A program made the position numbers and the translations under genes. A DNA stretch of 64,000 bases, taken from assembly GCA_000509105.1 (NCBI GenBank), contig BAIF02000099.1, positions 1 through 64,000 on the forward strand, read 5' to 3'. The DNA comes from Clostridiales bacterium VE202-21. GTDB taxonomy: Bacteria; Bacillota; Clostridia; Lachnospirales; Lachnospiraceae. The notes beneath the pieces were generated by a model. The model had not been told where the DNA came from, made no database searches, and worked only from the letters and a program-made list of their open reading frames with translations. Shown here one piece after another: positions 19,383-28,933 of this stretch (the stretch's first letter is position 1; the number at the start of each line of letters is the position of its first letter).

Positions 19383-20017
19383 TTGGACACAATTATGAAA
19401 GCGGAGAATCTGACGAAAGATTTTGGAAAAGAGCATGTGATAAAAGGAATTACCCTCACAATCCATGAAAATACATTCACCGCCATCCTGGGCCCCAGCG
19501 GTTCCGGGAAAAGCACCCTGTTAAATATTCTTTCCGGGCTGATAAAGCCAACAGGCGGAAGCGTAAGGTGCGGAGATGCCGTCATTACGGACTATACTGA
19601 AAAACAGCTTGCCGGATGGAAGCGCAGGGATGTTGGAAATGTCTTTCAGGACTATCTGCTATTGGATAACCTGACGGTGCAAGAAAATATAAAAATTGGT
19701 ATAAGCCCCCAAAAGCCTTCCCTTTCCTTTGACCGCCTGGTGTCCAGTTGGAAGATTTGCTGCATAAGTTTCCTGCTGAGCTCTCCGGGGGACAGCAGCA
19801 GAGAACCTCTATCGCGCGGGCTGTGATCAAAAGCCCGCGGCTCCTTTTCTGTGACGAGGCAACAGGTTCCCTTGATGAGGAGAACAGCAAAATTATGGTG
19901 GAACTTTCGCATAATCTGCAGACGACTTTTGGCATGACCATTCTCTTCACGACGCATAATCCGCAGATTGCCAGGACGGCCGACCGGGTTATTACGATGA
20001 AAAATGGCATCGTATAA
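19383..20017 (+). pseudogene. ABC transporter ATPase, frameshifted
   Basis: The first frame carries Walker A (GPSGSGKSTLLN) and the Q-loop (NVFQDYLLLDNLTV); the second carries the signature (ELSGGQQQRTSIARA), Walker B (LLFCDEATGSLDEEN) and the H-loop (TILFTTHNPQIA). One G is missing near 19738-19741: CTGGGTGTCC reads CTGGTGTCC, and restoring it gives GVQLEDLLHKFPAELSGG. This belongs to the LolD/MacB-like class that partners FtsX-type permeases. The TTG at 19383 or ATG at 19395 could start it. Confidence 0.8.
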
Positions 20018-20074
20018 AGTGATGTGCTGAATGAACATCCAATAGCAGCCAGAAACATGGTATGGGGGTAAGAT

Positions 20075-20896
20075 ATGGGTCTATTATATAAACAGCTGGC
20101 GAAACAAGTCGGGCAGAATAAAGTCTTTATCCTATTTCTCTTTCTATTGACCGGCCTTACATCACTTTCCTTTTTCTTTGTCATGTTCTCCGTAGACGGG
20201 AATATGGCAATACAAAAACGAAGCACTTCCGGAAGATGCACTGCCGTATCTTTTCTGTGATTCTGTCATAGGGACCGGCGGACATGAGATCAAAAAAAGT
20301 GTTCGCGGGATTGCTGAAAACGCACAGTTAAAAACGATCTATGTGAATGCATCCGCATTGTCGGAGGTTATTAAGGCGCCCGAGGGAGCTACAATGGAGT
20401 ATGGAGCATGAGCCCGGTGTCAGAAGATGGTACGGCAATCAGCAAAGAACAGGTGAAGCAGATGCTTCAGCGGGATGCTACCTCCAATAAAACGAGTGCA
20501 GTCATAAACCAGGTGATTGGCGCGATTATAGGATGTATACTGCTGTTCCTTGCGCTGTATCTCAATTTCCAGGACAATCAGAGGGATATGTCCATCTTAA
20601 GTCTTTTGGGATACAGTCAGAAGGAAATCCGAAAAATGCAGGTTTATGTTTACCGTCCCATTGTGTGGGCTGCTTTTATGATAACGCTTATTCCAGGCAT
20701 TTTGACTGCGAGAGCTGTTCAGAAAGCATTGTCGATTGCAATTCAGGACTATATGCCTTTTGGGATTCATGTAAACGCAATACTGCTGCTGTTTGTCTTC
20801 CTGAATGTAATCTATCAGATGGTTGAAATCGTATTTTCAATAGGGATATCACGGGTTTGTAGAAAGAGGAACCTGAATGAGAACTCTGCATTATGA
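20075..20896 (+). pseudogene. FtsX-like ABC permease, internally deleted and frameshifted
   Basis: An intact N-terminus (MGLLYKQLAKQVGQNKVFILFLFLLTGLTSL, first membrane segment) breaks at about 20220-20260. The C-terminal part resumes at about 20408 with ISKEQVKQML and three membrane segments, including LSLLGYSQKEIRKMQVYVYRP, typical of the FtsX domain. Most of the extracellular middle is missing. It was the permease partner of the preceding ATPase; both are dead as written. Confidence 0.75.
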
Positions 20897-20975
20897 TGAA
20901 AAGGGGGGCGTCGTGAAGGCAGCCCCTCTCTTGTATTCATCGTGTCATATTATACAAGAAAAAACAAATCCTACA

Positions 20976-20984
20976 TGTTATAAT
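20976..20984 (+). promoter_or_regulatory. Extended -10 promoter of the AraC regulator
   Basis: TGTTATAAT at 20976-20984 is a consensus extended -10 element, 34 bases before the start codon at 21018. Confidence 0.55.
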
Positions 20985-21017
20985 CATCTAATCCAATATT
21001 TAGGAGGTAAACAAAAC

Positions 21018-21896
21018 ATGATCAAAAAGCAGGAGCAGCGTCATATCTACTATGACCGTGATCTGGGAATAGAGGCATATCAGTTAAGCGGGATCGTACA
21101 AAAGTTTCCGAATCATTTTCATGAATTTTACGTAATTGGCTTTATTGAGGGCGGAAAGCGCCACCTTTGGTGCAAGGGACAGGAGTACGATTTGAGCGCG
21201 GGAGACCTGGTCTTATTTAATCCGAGGGACAACCATTATTGTGCCCCCGTAGGCGGGGAACTGTTAGATTACCGCGCTGTGAATATCAACGCCGATGTCA
21301 TGACAGGCATTGTCAAAGAAATTACCGGAAAGGAGTACACGCCATATTTTACCCGGAATGTCATTATCCAAAGCGAAATTGCCCCATCCGTAGCAGATGT
21401 GTATGATGCAATCCTTATGGATTCGCCAAAGCTTAAGAAGGAAGAAGCCCTCTTTTATCTGATAGAACAGATTCTGCAGGAGTATGCGGTTCCGCTTGAA
21501 AAGGTTGGAGATACAGAACCTGATAAGCAGACGAAAATGCTTTGCAGTTACATGGAACAGCACCTGGCTGAAAATATTACACTGGACGATCTGGCTTCCA
21601 TGATTGGAGCGGGAAAATCGTATCTGCTGCGTTCTTTCGCGAAACAAGTAGGTGTATCCCCCTACCGGTATCTGCAGACGATCCGGATAGAGAGGGCAAA
21701 GAGGCTGCTGGAGCAGGGGATTGTGCCAATAGACGTTGCGGGGATGACTGGATTTACCGACCAAAGCCATTTTACCAATTATTTTAAAGAATTTATTGGG
21801 TTGACGCCAAAGCAGTATCAGCGGATTTTTACCGATACGCCGGCATTTGAATCAGGAGAAGGTAAAGGAGAAAAAAGATATGGAACAGAACTCTAA
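21018..21896 (+). CDS. AraC-family transcriptional regulator with cupin sensor
   Basis: The 292-residue regulator has an N-terminal AraC-binding cupin (HFHEFYVIGFIEGGKRH, DLVLFNPRDNHYC) and a C-terminal double HTH (SYLLRSFAKQVGVSPYRYLQTIRIERAK and DQSHFTNYFKEFIGLTPKQYQ). The ATG at 21018 follows TAGGAGGTAA and gives a normal N-terminus; the longer ATG at 20877 lies in the FtsX remnant. Its stop overlaps the DUF2000 gene by 17 bases, so the two are coupled. The target is unknown. Confidence 0.93.
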   Translation: MIKKQEQRHIYYDRDLGIEAYQLSGIVQKFPNHFHEFYVIGFIEGGKRHLWCKGQEYDLSAGDLVLFNPRDNHYCAPVGGELLDYRAVNINADVMTGIVKEITGKEYTPYFTRNVIIQSEIAPSVADVYDAILMDSPKLKKEEALFYLIEQILQEYAVPLEKVGDTEPDKQTKMLCSYMEQHLAENITLDDLASMIGAGKSYLLRSFAKQVGVSPYRYLQTIRIERAKRLLEQGIVPIDVAGMTGFTDQSHFTNYFKEFIGLTPKQYQRIFTDTPAFESGEGKGEKRYGTEL

Positions 21897-22302
21897 TAAA
21901 TGTGTGATGGTGATTGATGAGGCTCTGCCCCTCGGCGTTATAGCAAATACTGCCGGTATCATGGGGATTACTCTTGGAAAGCATATTCCGGAAACAATTG
22001 GACCGGTAGTTACGGATAAAAGCGGCAGTTCTCATTTGGGGATCATTCAGATACCGGTTCCGGTCCTGAAAGCGGATAAAGAGAAAATCAAAAAGTTACG
22101 GGAACGACTTTTTGAACCGGAATTTGAAGGCCTGACCGTGGTGGATTTTTCCGATGTGGCGCAGAGCTGCAATGTGTATGAAGATTATATTCAAAAAGCG
22201 GCCTCTGTGGAAGAGACTGATTTTAACTATTATGGGATTGGGATTTGTGGAGAGAAAAAACTGGTCAGTAAATTAACGGGGAATCTTCCTCTGCTGCGAT
22301 AG
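21880..22302 (+). CDS. DUF2000 family protein
   Basis: The 140-residue cytosolic protein matches DUF2000, a family with a peptidyl-tRNA hydrolase-like fold: CVMVIDEALPLGVIANTAGIMGITLGK at the N-terminus and DYIQKAASVEETDFNYYGIGICGEKKLVSKLTGNLPLLR at the end. Its function is unknown. The ATG at 21880 has AAAGGAG upstream and overlaps the end of the AraC gene. DUF2000 genes are often found next to AraC regulators. Confidence 0.85.
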   Translation: MEQNSNKCVMVIDEALPLGVIANTAGIMGITLGKHIPETIGPVVTDKSGSSHLGIIQIPVPVLKADKEKIKKLRERLFEPEFEGLTVVDFSDVAQSCNVYEDYIQKAASVEETDFNYYGIGICGEKKLVSKLTGNLPLLR

Positions 22303-22394
22303 AATCATGTTGTCCAATCATTTAAATTCTTGCTTAACTGTGTTAAAATATGCCAGAATGTCTGAAAATTTCCTCTGAGAATCTAAAATGCGGC

Positions 22395-22423
22395 TTTACA
22401 ACATTAAAGCATAGGTGTATTAT
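22395..22423 (+). promoter_or_regulatory. Promoter of the peptide-type ABC operon
   Basis: TTTACA at 22395-22400 and TATTAT at 22418-22423 are spaced by 17 bases, 72 bases before the binding-protein start. Confidence 0.65.
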
Positions 22424-22494
22424 ATTACTATGTAAAAATGAACAGGTTCATACTCTTTGAGATGCACACTGTTCGATCAAAAGGAGGAAAATTC

Positions 22495-24036
22495 ATGAAA
22501 AAGGCAGCAGCGGTAGTGATGACAGTCATGCTGTGCATCGGGATGCTTTCCGGCTGTGGAGGAGGCGGCGAAGACAAATCCGCTTCGAAGTCAACGGGCG
22601 GCGATGCAGCAAAGGACACATTGAATGTCATTGTAGGGGATGATGCAAATCAGTTTAGTCCTTATGTGACGAATTCTTATTCGGATATTATGTCGGTTTA
22701 TCAGATTTATGAGCGTCTGGTATATATGAAGGAGGGGGAGCCTGTCCCAGGACTTGCCGAATCATGGGATGTCAGCGATGACAAGAAGACGATAACCTTC
22801 CACCTGCGCGAGGGTGCAAAGTTCCATAATGGAGAGACATGTACGAGTGAAGACGTTATTTACAGCTTTGAGATGAATTCAGAAAAATCTCCTTCCAATT
22901 CCTTTAAACCTAAGATTGAGTCATGGACTGCGGTAGATGACAATACGGTAGAATTAAAGTTGAAATATCCTTGTGAAAGTATTTTCTCAAGCCTGAGTTC
23001 ACCGGGACTTGGGATTGTCTGCAAGTCTTACGTAGAGGAAAAGGGCGATGATGCCTTTATCGAGCCGGTAGGTACCGGAGCATATAAGTTAAAAGAGTGG
23101 GTAAAAGGAAGCAAGATCAGTTTCGAAGCCTTCGAAGATTATAATGGCAAGAAGGCAGGAATTAAAAATCTCAATTTCAATATCATTACGGATTCCGCAA
23201 CGGCCCTTGTGGCATTGGAAAATGGTGATAATGATTTTATGATCAACGCCTCAGCAGCGGATTTACCGTTGATTGAAAAGAACGAGGAATTAGTGCTTCA
23301 GAGTGCACCATCGCATAGTACCGCATCGTTGGTATTGAATGTCCGCAATGGCGTTCTTGAAAACGAGAAACTCAGACAAGCGATTGCCTGCGCAATTGAC
23401 AGAGAAGCCATTAATACATCCGCATTTGAAGGTACCGGTACAATAGCTACCGGGTCTTATGAAGATTTCCTGTACTATGACGGGAAAGACTATACATATC
23501 CGCTTGATTTGGACAAGGCAAAAGAGCTTATGAAAGAAGCAGGATATCCGGATGGCGGTGTTTCCTTTACAATCAAAACATCCGATACCTATGGCGATGT
23601 TGTTCCGCAGATTATTATGGATAATCTGAATCAGATCGGAATAGAGGTCAAGATTGAGACGCTGGAAATGGGGGCGCATTCTCAGGACTGGCTGAACGGG
23701 AACTTCGAGGCTATCTACCAGAGTGGTTCCGAGATCACGCCGGACTTAAGCGAGGGACTTTACAACAGTTATTATTGGCCGGATAATACATGGAGTGCAT
23801 CCTCACCGGACAGCGATATTTATAATGAAAGACTGGATGCAATCCGTTATGAAGTAGATTCAGATAAGAAAACTGAAGAGACTTGCTCTCTTTTAAAGGA
23901 TATTATGGCATCGGCAAATGAGATTCCATTGGTAACGTTGACATCTAATATCGTTTACCGTCAGGGTCTGCAGGATACATATATTGATCCAAACGGAATG
24001 TTCTATTGCTTCAAGGATTTCAGATGGGGTGAATAA
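22495..24036 (+). CDS. ABC transporter substrate-binding lipoprotein, SBP family 5
   Basis: A 513-residue extracytoplasmic binding protein of the peptide/nickel/opine class (SBP_bac_5). It has a lipoprotein signal peptide ending in MLSGC at about residue 21, then a glycine-rich linker and the family blocks IYERLVYMKEGEPVPGLAESWDVSDDKKTITFHLREGAKFHNGE and VGTGAYKLKEW. The ATG at 22495 is chosen because AAGGAGG lies 8 bases upstream and a signal peptide follows. A terminator separates it from the permeases. The ligand is not predictable. Confidence 0.93.
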   Translation: MKKAAAVVMTVMLCIGMLSGCGGGGEDKSASKSTGGDAAKDTLNVIVGDDANQFSPYVTNSYSDIMSVYQIYERLVYMKEGEPVPGLAESWDVSDDKKTITFHLREGAKFHNGETCTSEDVIYSFEMNSEKSPSNSFKPKIESWTAVDDNTVELKLKYPCESIFSSLSSPGLGIVCKSYVEEKGDDAFIEPVGTGAYKLKEWVKGSKISFEAFEDYNGKKAGIKNLNFNIITDSATALVALENGDNDFMINASAADLPLIEKNEELVLQSAPSHSTASLVLNVRNGVLENEKLRQAIACAIDREAINTSAFEGTGTIATGSYEDFLYYDGKDYTYPLDLDKAKELMKEAGYPDGGVSFTIKTSDTYGDVVPQIIMDNLNQIGIEVKIETLEMGAHSQDWLNGNFEAIYQSGSEITPDLSEGLYNSYYWPDNTWSASSPDSDIYNERLDAIRYEVDSDKKTEETCSLLKDIMASANEIPLVTLTSNIVYRQGLQDTYIDPNGMFYCFKDFRWGE

Positions 24037-24053
24037 GAACGGGTTGAAAGTTG

Positions 24054-24090
24054 AGAAGGCGGCCCTGCGAGGCAGCCTTCTTTTTTATGA
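24054..24090 (+). terminator. Intercistronic terminator after the binding-protein gene
   Basis: GAAGGC and GCCTTC enclose a partly paired GC-rich loop and are followed by six T. It lies inside the operon and probably yields excess binding-protein mRNA over permease mRNA. Confidence 0.65.
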
Positions 24091-24115
24091 TATAGGAAAT
24101 TCCTCTGGGCGGGAT
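24082..24115 (+). repeat. Intergenic repeat element, copy 2 (shortened)
   Basis: Bases 24082-24104 match 2691-2713 with one mismatch, and 24102-24115 match 2792-2805 with one mismatch. As in copy 1, the element begins in a terminator U-tract. The remaining 150 bases before the permease hold only GC-rich inverted repeats. Confidence 0.4.
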
Positions 24116-24269
24116 GTGCACTGCGGCGTAAGAGGCAGATGTCGCGATGCGGCCGCCGAAGGCGCGAGCTTCGCAAACGAAACTCTATTTTAATATGAAA
24201 TCCGTGGAATCCAAATCCGCCTTAAGGGCTATAAGGATACACTATTTTAGAAATGTGGGGAGAAACAGC

Positions 24270-25202
24270 ATGAAAAAATATATTATTAAAAGATGTCTTT
24301 TGGTGATCCCGATTACGCTGGGAGTCACATTTATCGTATTTTTTATATTATCTCTGACACCGGGTGATCCGGGAAGATTAATTCTAGGTATGAATGCTAC
24401 GGCGGAAGAAGTCGCTAAGCTCAACCATCAGCTGGGCGTGGACCAGAGTTTTTTCGTCCGGTTTTTCAATTTTATAGGGGGCGCGCTTCATGGCGACTTT
24501 GGGATTTCCTATAATTCACAGAGGCCGGTTATCACGGAGATTGTAGCTACATTTCCGCATTCTTTAAGGCTGGCAGTGTGGGGAACCATTATTGCATATC
24601 TGATCGGAATACCGATCGGGATTTATTCTGCGGTCAGACAGTACTCGGCAGTTGACGTGGGAAGTACTGTGGTTGCGATGTTTTTTGCGGCGGTGCCGCA
24701 GTTCTGGCTTGCGCTTATGATGATTCTTCTGTTTTCTTTGCAGCTGCACATGCTTCCGCCCAGCGGAATCGATACCTGGCGGAATTTCGTCATGCCCATC
24801 GCTGTTATTGCACTGCCTCAGGCCGCAATTACCTCCAGGCTGACCAGAACCTCCATGCTGGAAACAATTCAGCAGGACTACATCCGGACCGCGAGGGCCA
24901 AGGGCCTGCCGGAGTGGAAGGTGATCTGGAAACATGCATTTAAGAATGCGCTGCTTCCGATCTTAGTGACATTGATTACTACCTTTGGTTTGTCTCTTGG
25001 CGGACTCGTGTTAATTGAGAATGTATTTTCAGTACCTGGGATTGGCAATCTGATTTTGACAGGCATCAGGCAGAAAGATGTCCCTGTTGTTATGGCGGCC
25101 ACTATTTTCCTGGCATTGATATACTGTATGCTTGTATTGCTGGCTGATATTATTATGGCTTATATTGACCCAAGAATTCGCAATGTATATCTTAGAAAAT
25201 AG
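24270..25202 (+). CDS. Peptide-type ABC permease, DppB family
   Basis: The 310-residue permease has the DppB N-terminal segment (KKYIIKRCLLVIPITLGVTFIVFFILSLTPGDPG), six membrane segments and the EAA region YIRTARAKGLPEWKVIWKHAFKNALLP. It forms the channel together with the following DppC. The ATG at 24270 follows GGGGAG and gives the family N-terminus; the upstream extension from 24147 lies in repeat DNA. Confidence 0.94.
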   Translation: MKKYIIKRCLLVIPITLGVTFIVFFILSLTPGDPGRLILGMNATAEEVAKLNHQLGVDQSFFVRFFNFIGGALHGDFGISYNSQRPVITEIVATFPHSLRLAVWGTIIAYLIGIPIGIYSAVRQYSAVDVGSTVVAMFFAAVPQFWLALMMILLFSLQLHMLPPSGIDTWRNFVMPIAVIALPQAAITSRLTRTSMLETIQQDYIRTARAKGLPEWKVIWKHAFKNALLPILVTLITTFGLSLGGLVLIENVFSVPGIGNLILTGIRQKDVPVVMAATIFLALIYCMLVLLADIIMAYIDPRIRNVYLRK

Positions 25203-25219
25203 AGGAGGCGGGGAAAACG

Positions 25220-26092
25220 ATGGAGATTCAGCAAAAATGGAAACGTAAGACGGACCGCTTTTTAGACGTCTGGCGTTGTCTGCGCAGAAATAAGGCGGCC
25301 ATGACCGGATTGATTGTGATACTGATCTTTGTGCTTCTGGCAGTCTTTGCAGGCGTAATCTGCGATTATGATATGGTTATTAAACAGGATACCGTGAACC
25401 GGCTTCAGGCTCCGAGCGGAGAACACTGGCTGGGAACGGATCATCTGGGAAGAGATATTTTCGCGCGCATGATCTATGGGGCAAGGGTGTCAATAGGGGT
25501 AGGATTTCTGGTTGTGATTATTTCCGCAGCACTAGGCGGATTTATAGGTTCCCTGTCAGCCCTGCTCGGCGGGAAACTGGATAATTTAATCATGAGGGTG
25601 GTGGATATTTTTACGTGTATCCCTTCCATGCTGATGACATTGGCTATGGTAGCGGCGTTAGGACCCGGACTCCGTAATCTGGTGGTGGCGCTTTGCATCA
25701 ACACGACAGTCGGATTTACAAGAGTGGTGCGTGCAGCGGTGCTGTCCATTGTAAACCAGGATTATATCAGTGCGGCAAAGGCGTCCGGATTCAGTACATG
25801 GAAGATTGCAGTCAGGCATGTGATGCCCAATGCGATGGGAATTATCATCGTGGAGGGAGCCATGACAGTGGCCGGGACAATTCTTTCAATTGCAGGCCTG
25901 AGCTTTCTGGGACTTGGCATACAGCCGCCGTCACCGGAATGGGGAGCCATGCTGAATGAAGGGCGCGCCTATATGAGAACGTTTCCTTACATGATCGTAT
26001 TTCCTGGAATCGCAATCATTCTGTCGGCATTGGCTATGAACTTGCTGGGTGATGGACTGAGAGACGCGCTGGATCCGAGATCCAAACGGTAA
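25220..26092 (+). CDS. Peptide-type ABC permease, DppC family
   Basis: The 290-residue DppC-type permease has the N-terminal cytoplasmic segment (FLDVWRCLRRNKAAMTGLIVI), WLGTDHLGRDIFARMIYGARVS, and the EAA loop YISAAKASGFSTWKIAVRHVMPNAMG. AGGAGGCGGGG precedes the ATG, 17 bases after DppB. The pair imports the solute captured by the SBP family 5 lipoprotein. Confidence 0.94.
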   Translation: MEIQQKWKRKTDRFLDVWRCLRRNKAAMTGLIVILIFVLLAVFAGVICDYDMVIKQDTVNRLQAPSGEHWLGTDHLGRDIFARMIYGARVSIGVGFLVVIISAALGGFIGSLSALLGGKLDNLIMRVVDIFTCIPSMLMTLAMVAALGPGLRNLVVALCINTTVGFTRVVRAAVLSIVNQDYISAAKASGFSTWKIAVRHVMPNAMGIIIVEGAMTVAGTILSIAGLSFLGLGIQPPSPEWGAMLNEGRAYMRTFPYMIVFPGIAIILSALAMNLLGDGLRDALDPRSKR

Positions 26093-26104
26093 AAGGAGCA
26101 AAAA

Positions 26105-26689
26105 ATGCCAAAAATGACTTTTTTTAATCTTGCAGATGAAAAGCGGGAAATATTTCTAAAAGCGGCAGTGGAGGAATTCTCCACGCATTCCTATCATGAT
26201 GCAAATGTCAGGGAGATTGTGAGAAAGGCGAATATCTCAATCGGATCATTTTACTGCTATTTTGATTCAAAGACAGAGTTGTTTGTTTATATTACAGATT
26301 ATATGTTTCAGAAGTTTTTAGAACAGCAGGAGGCATTGGGAAAACAACTGAACCGGGATGTGAAGACGGAAGAAATTCTGGAAATGGAGCCGCTTCAGAA
26401 GGCCTTTTGGGAGCAGTTTGAAAAGTGCTCCCTGGATAAGCGGAAACATTATTATCTGAGAACAAATAACAACCAGCTTTTTGAACGGTTTTTGGGAGAA
26501 GTAGAAGAGTATGGGACAAAGACGGAATATACGGAACGGGAAAAACGGATGGTGGCCTTTGTGATGAATTCACTGCAATATATACTGGATGAATTTGCGG
26601 AGGCCGATGGAACTGACCGTGTAGTCGATGAAGAGTTATTGTTATTAAAAAAAATGCTGAAGACTGGATATCAGAATTTGGAGCGATAA
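26105..26689 (+). CDS. TetR/AcrR-family regulator
   Basis: The 194-residue repressor-type protein has an N-terminal TetR helix-turn-helix (KREIFLKAAVEEFSTHSYHDANVREIVRKANISIGSFYCYFDSKTELF) and an unassigned ligand-binding C-terminal part. It sits between the permease and ATPase genes of one transport operon, 12 bases after DppC and 2 bases before the next start, so it is probably autoregulatory for the operon. AAAAGGAG precedes the ATG. Confidence 0.92.
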   Translation: MPKMTFFNLADEKREIFLKAAVEEFSTHSYHDANVREIVRKANISIGSFYCYFDSKTELFVYITDYMFQKFLEQQEALGKQLNRDVKTEEILEMEPLQKAFWEQFEKCSLDKRKHYYLRTNNNQLFERFLGEVEEYGTKTEYTEREKRMVAFVMNSLQYILDEFAEADGTDRVVDEELLLLKKMLKTGYQNLER

Positions 26690-26691
26690 GT

Positions 26692-27602
26692 ATGAAGGAT
26701 GGAAATAAGCAGAAATATAAAGAATACTATAAGAAAAAAAAGAGAAAAAATGTGCCGGAATCAGAATATTTGACGACCATGAACTCACAGGAGAATATTC
26801 TGGAGATTGAACAGTTGTGTACCTGCTTTTATACTGATCGCGGAACCGTAAGAGCAGTGAACGGAGTGACGTTGGATATCCCGGCGGGAAAGACAATGAT
26901 ATTTCCATGATTTTTCAGGAACCGATGACCAGCCTGAATCCGGTCTATACAATAGGAGACCAGATGGAAGAATGCGTACGCACCCATCAGCCAGGTATCT
27001 CCAAGAAGGAAGCAAAAGTGAAAATTCTGGAGATTCTGAAGAGAGTAGGCATCACAAGAGAAAATGTTTATGATAATTATCCTCATGAATTATCCGGAGG
27101 GATGCGCCAGCGTGTGATCATTGCAATGGCGTTGATTGGGAATCCACAGCTGATTATCGCAGATGAGCCGACGACAGCGCTTGATGTTACGATCCAGGCG
27201 CAGATCCTGGATCTTCTGCGGGAACTGAAACAAGAGATCAGCGCTTCGATCATGCTGATTACGCATGATCTGGGCGTGGTGGCTGAGATGGCAGACTTTG
27301 TGGTTGTCATGTACGCAGGAAGGATTGTAGAATCGGGGACAGCGAGCGAAATATTCCATCATCCCAAACATCCTTACACGGTTGGGCTGCTGCGGTCAAG
27401 GCCCGTGCTGAACGAGGAGACAGAAGAGCTCTATGCCATACCGGGAAGCGTCCCGAATCCGCTGGAACTGCCGCCCGGATGTTATTTCCAGAATCGCTGC
27501 TACAATTGTCAGGAGCGTTGCCGGGAGTCATATCCGGACGTAGTAAAATTAAGTGAGACACACCTGGTCAGCTGTTTTGACAGCGGAGAATCGGCCGGTT
27601 AG
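26692..27602 (+). pseudogene. DppD-type ABC ATPase with Walker A region deleted
   Basis: The N-terminal part reads LEIEQLCTCFYTDRGTVRAVNGVTLDIPAGKT and then, out of frame, NDISMIFQEPMTSLNPVYTIGDQ. The 50-60 residues that should lie between, including the Walker A P-loop, are missing at about 26896. The rest is intact: [41 protein letters not shown] and the oligopeptide-type C-terminus with CYNCQERC. The start may be ATG 26692 (unusual Lys-rich leader) or ATG 26779. Without a P-loop this subunit cannot bind ATP normally; a small in-frame fragment from 26907 could still be translated. Confidence 0.85.
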
Positions 27603-27614
27603 GAGGGATAAGGT

Positions 27615-28586
27615 ATGAGCAATACGGTATTGGAAGTCAATCACTTGAAAACGTATTACACAATGAAAAAAGGGGTATTTGGCAAAAGCGCAGGGCTTGT
27701 GAAAGCAGTGGATGATGTCAGCTTTACAATAGAAAAAGGAAAGACTTTTGGCCTGGTGGGAGAATCAGGCTGTGGCAAGACGACAATCGGCAAAACAATC
27801 CTGCGCTTGACGGAACCGACGGCGGGAGAAGCAAAACTGTTTGGCAGGGATCTGTTTTTATTGGATCAGAAAGAGTTAAAGAAGATGCGCACAAAGATCC
27901 AGATGATTTTCCAGGATCCATATTCCTCGCTGGATCCCAGGATGAATGTGTTTGAATTGATTGGGGAAGCGGTAAGGGAACATCACCTGGTACCTGGCAA
28001 TGAACTGCGCAGTTATGTTGAGGAGACTATGGAAAAATGCGGCCTTTCCCGGGAATATATTGAACGCTTTCCTCATGAATTTTCAGGCGGGCAGAGACAG
28101 CGTATCTGCGTTGCAAGGGCGCTGGCGCTGAATCCGGATCTTATTATATGTGATGAACCGGTATCTGCACTGGATGTTTCAATCCAGGCGCAGGTCATTA
28201 ATCTCATGAAGAAGCTGCAAAGGGAGCAGCAGCTTTCATATTTGTTTATTTCACACGACCTGTCAGTGGTAGAACATATTTCGGACGAGGTAGGGGTGAT
28301 GTACCTTGGTTCTATGGTAGAGGTTGCGCCTAAGAAAGAATTATTTAGGAATCCCCTGCATCCATATACAAAGGCGCTTTTGAGCGCTGTACCGAGGCCG
28401 GATCCTGACCGTAAAGGAGGCAGGATCATACTGGAAGGAGATGTTCCGTCAGCCGATCAGCCGCCATCAGGCTGTAAATTCCATACAAGATGCAGACATT
28501 GTATGGACATCTGCAGAGAGCAGGCGCCGGCTTGGAAGGACTGCGGGGGCGGACATAAAGCAGCCTGCCACCTGCTAGAACCCTGA
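27615..28586 (+). CDS. DppF-type ABC ATPase
   Basis: The 323-residue ATPase is complete: Walker A GESGCGKTTIGKTILRL, Q-loop MIFQDPYSSLDPR, signature FSGGQRQRICVARAL, Walker B LIICDEPVSALDV, H-loop FISHDLSVVEH, and the oligopeptide-type C-terminal motif GCKFHTRCRHCMDICREQAP. AGGAGGG lies upstream of the ATG, 12 bases after the DppD remnant. Because DppD is broken here, transport would need DppF to act as a homodimer or with another ATPase. Confidence 0.94.
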   Translation: MSNTVLEVNHLKTYYTMKKGVFGKSAGLVKAVDDVSFTIEKGKTFGLVGESGCGKTTIGKTILRLTEPTAGEAKLFGRDLFLLDQKELKKMRTKIQMIFQDPYSSLDPRMNVFELIGEAVREHHLVPGNELRSYVEETMEKCGLSREYIERFPHEFSGGQRQRICVARALALNPDLIICDEPVSALDVSIQAQVINLMKKLQREQQLSYLFISHDLSVVEHISDEVGVMYLGSMVEVAPKKELFRNPLHPYTKALLSAVPRPDPDRKGGRIILEGDVPSADQPPSGCKFHTRCRHCMDICREQAPAWKDCGGGHKAACHLLEP

Positions 28587-28646
28587 AGAAATGAAAAATC
28601 GAAACAATCAATAGAAAGACAGAGGATCTTGGTCTTTCATTATAGA

Positions 28647-28690
28647 TAAAACCCACATAAGCATGGCCGGATACGCTTTTGTGGGTTTTT
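28647..28690 (+). terminator. Intrinsic terminator of the peptide-type ABC operon
   Basis: AAAACCCACA and TGTGGGTTTT pair with additional AAGC/GCTT pairing around a 12-nt loop, and the descending arm runs into a T tract. Confidence 0.85.
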
Positions 28691-28754
28691 AATGACTTCA
28701 AATCCAGCCAGTGCCTGAGGCTTTGACACCGTCTTCCTATTCGTTGACGTTCTA

Positions 28755-28783
28755 TTGATATTTTAGGCTGTTTTTGCTATACT
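28755..28783 (+). promoter_or_regulatory. Promoter of the hybrid-kinase cluster
   Basis: TTGATA at 28755-28760 and TATACT at 28778-28783 are spaced by 17 bases, with TG at 28775-28776 giving an extended -10. Confidence 0.7.
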
Positions 28784-28933
28784 ACTAAATATAGATATAT
28801 AAATTAGGATGCGGAAAAGCTGAATTCATACCGTTACCTCTTGGCACTCTGCCTGAGATCTGTAATGATTGAAATGACGGTCTGCAGCATCTCACATGAT
28901 CAGGCAATTTGGAGAAATAAGGGGTACAAGGAT

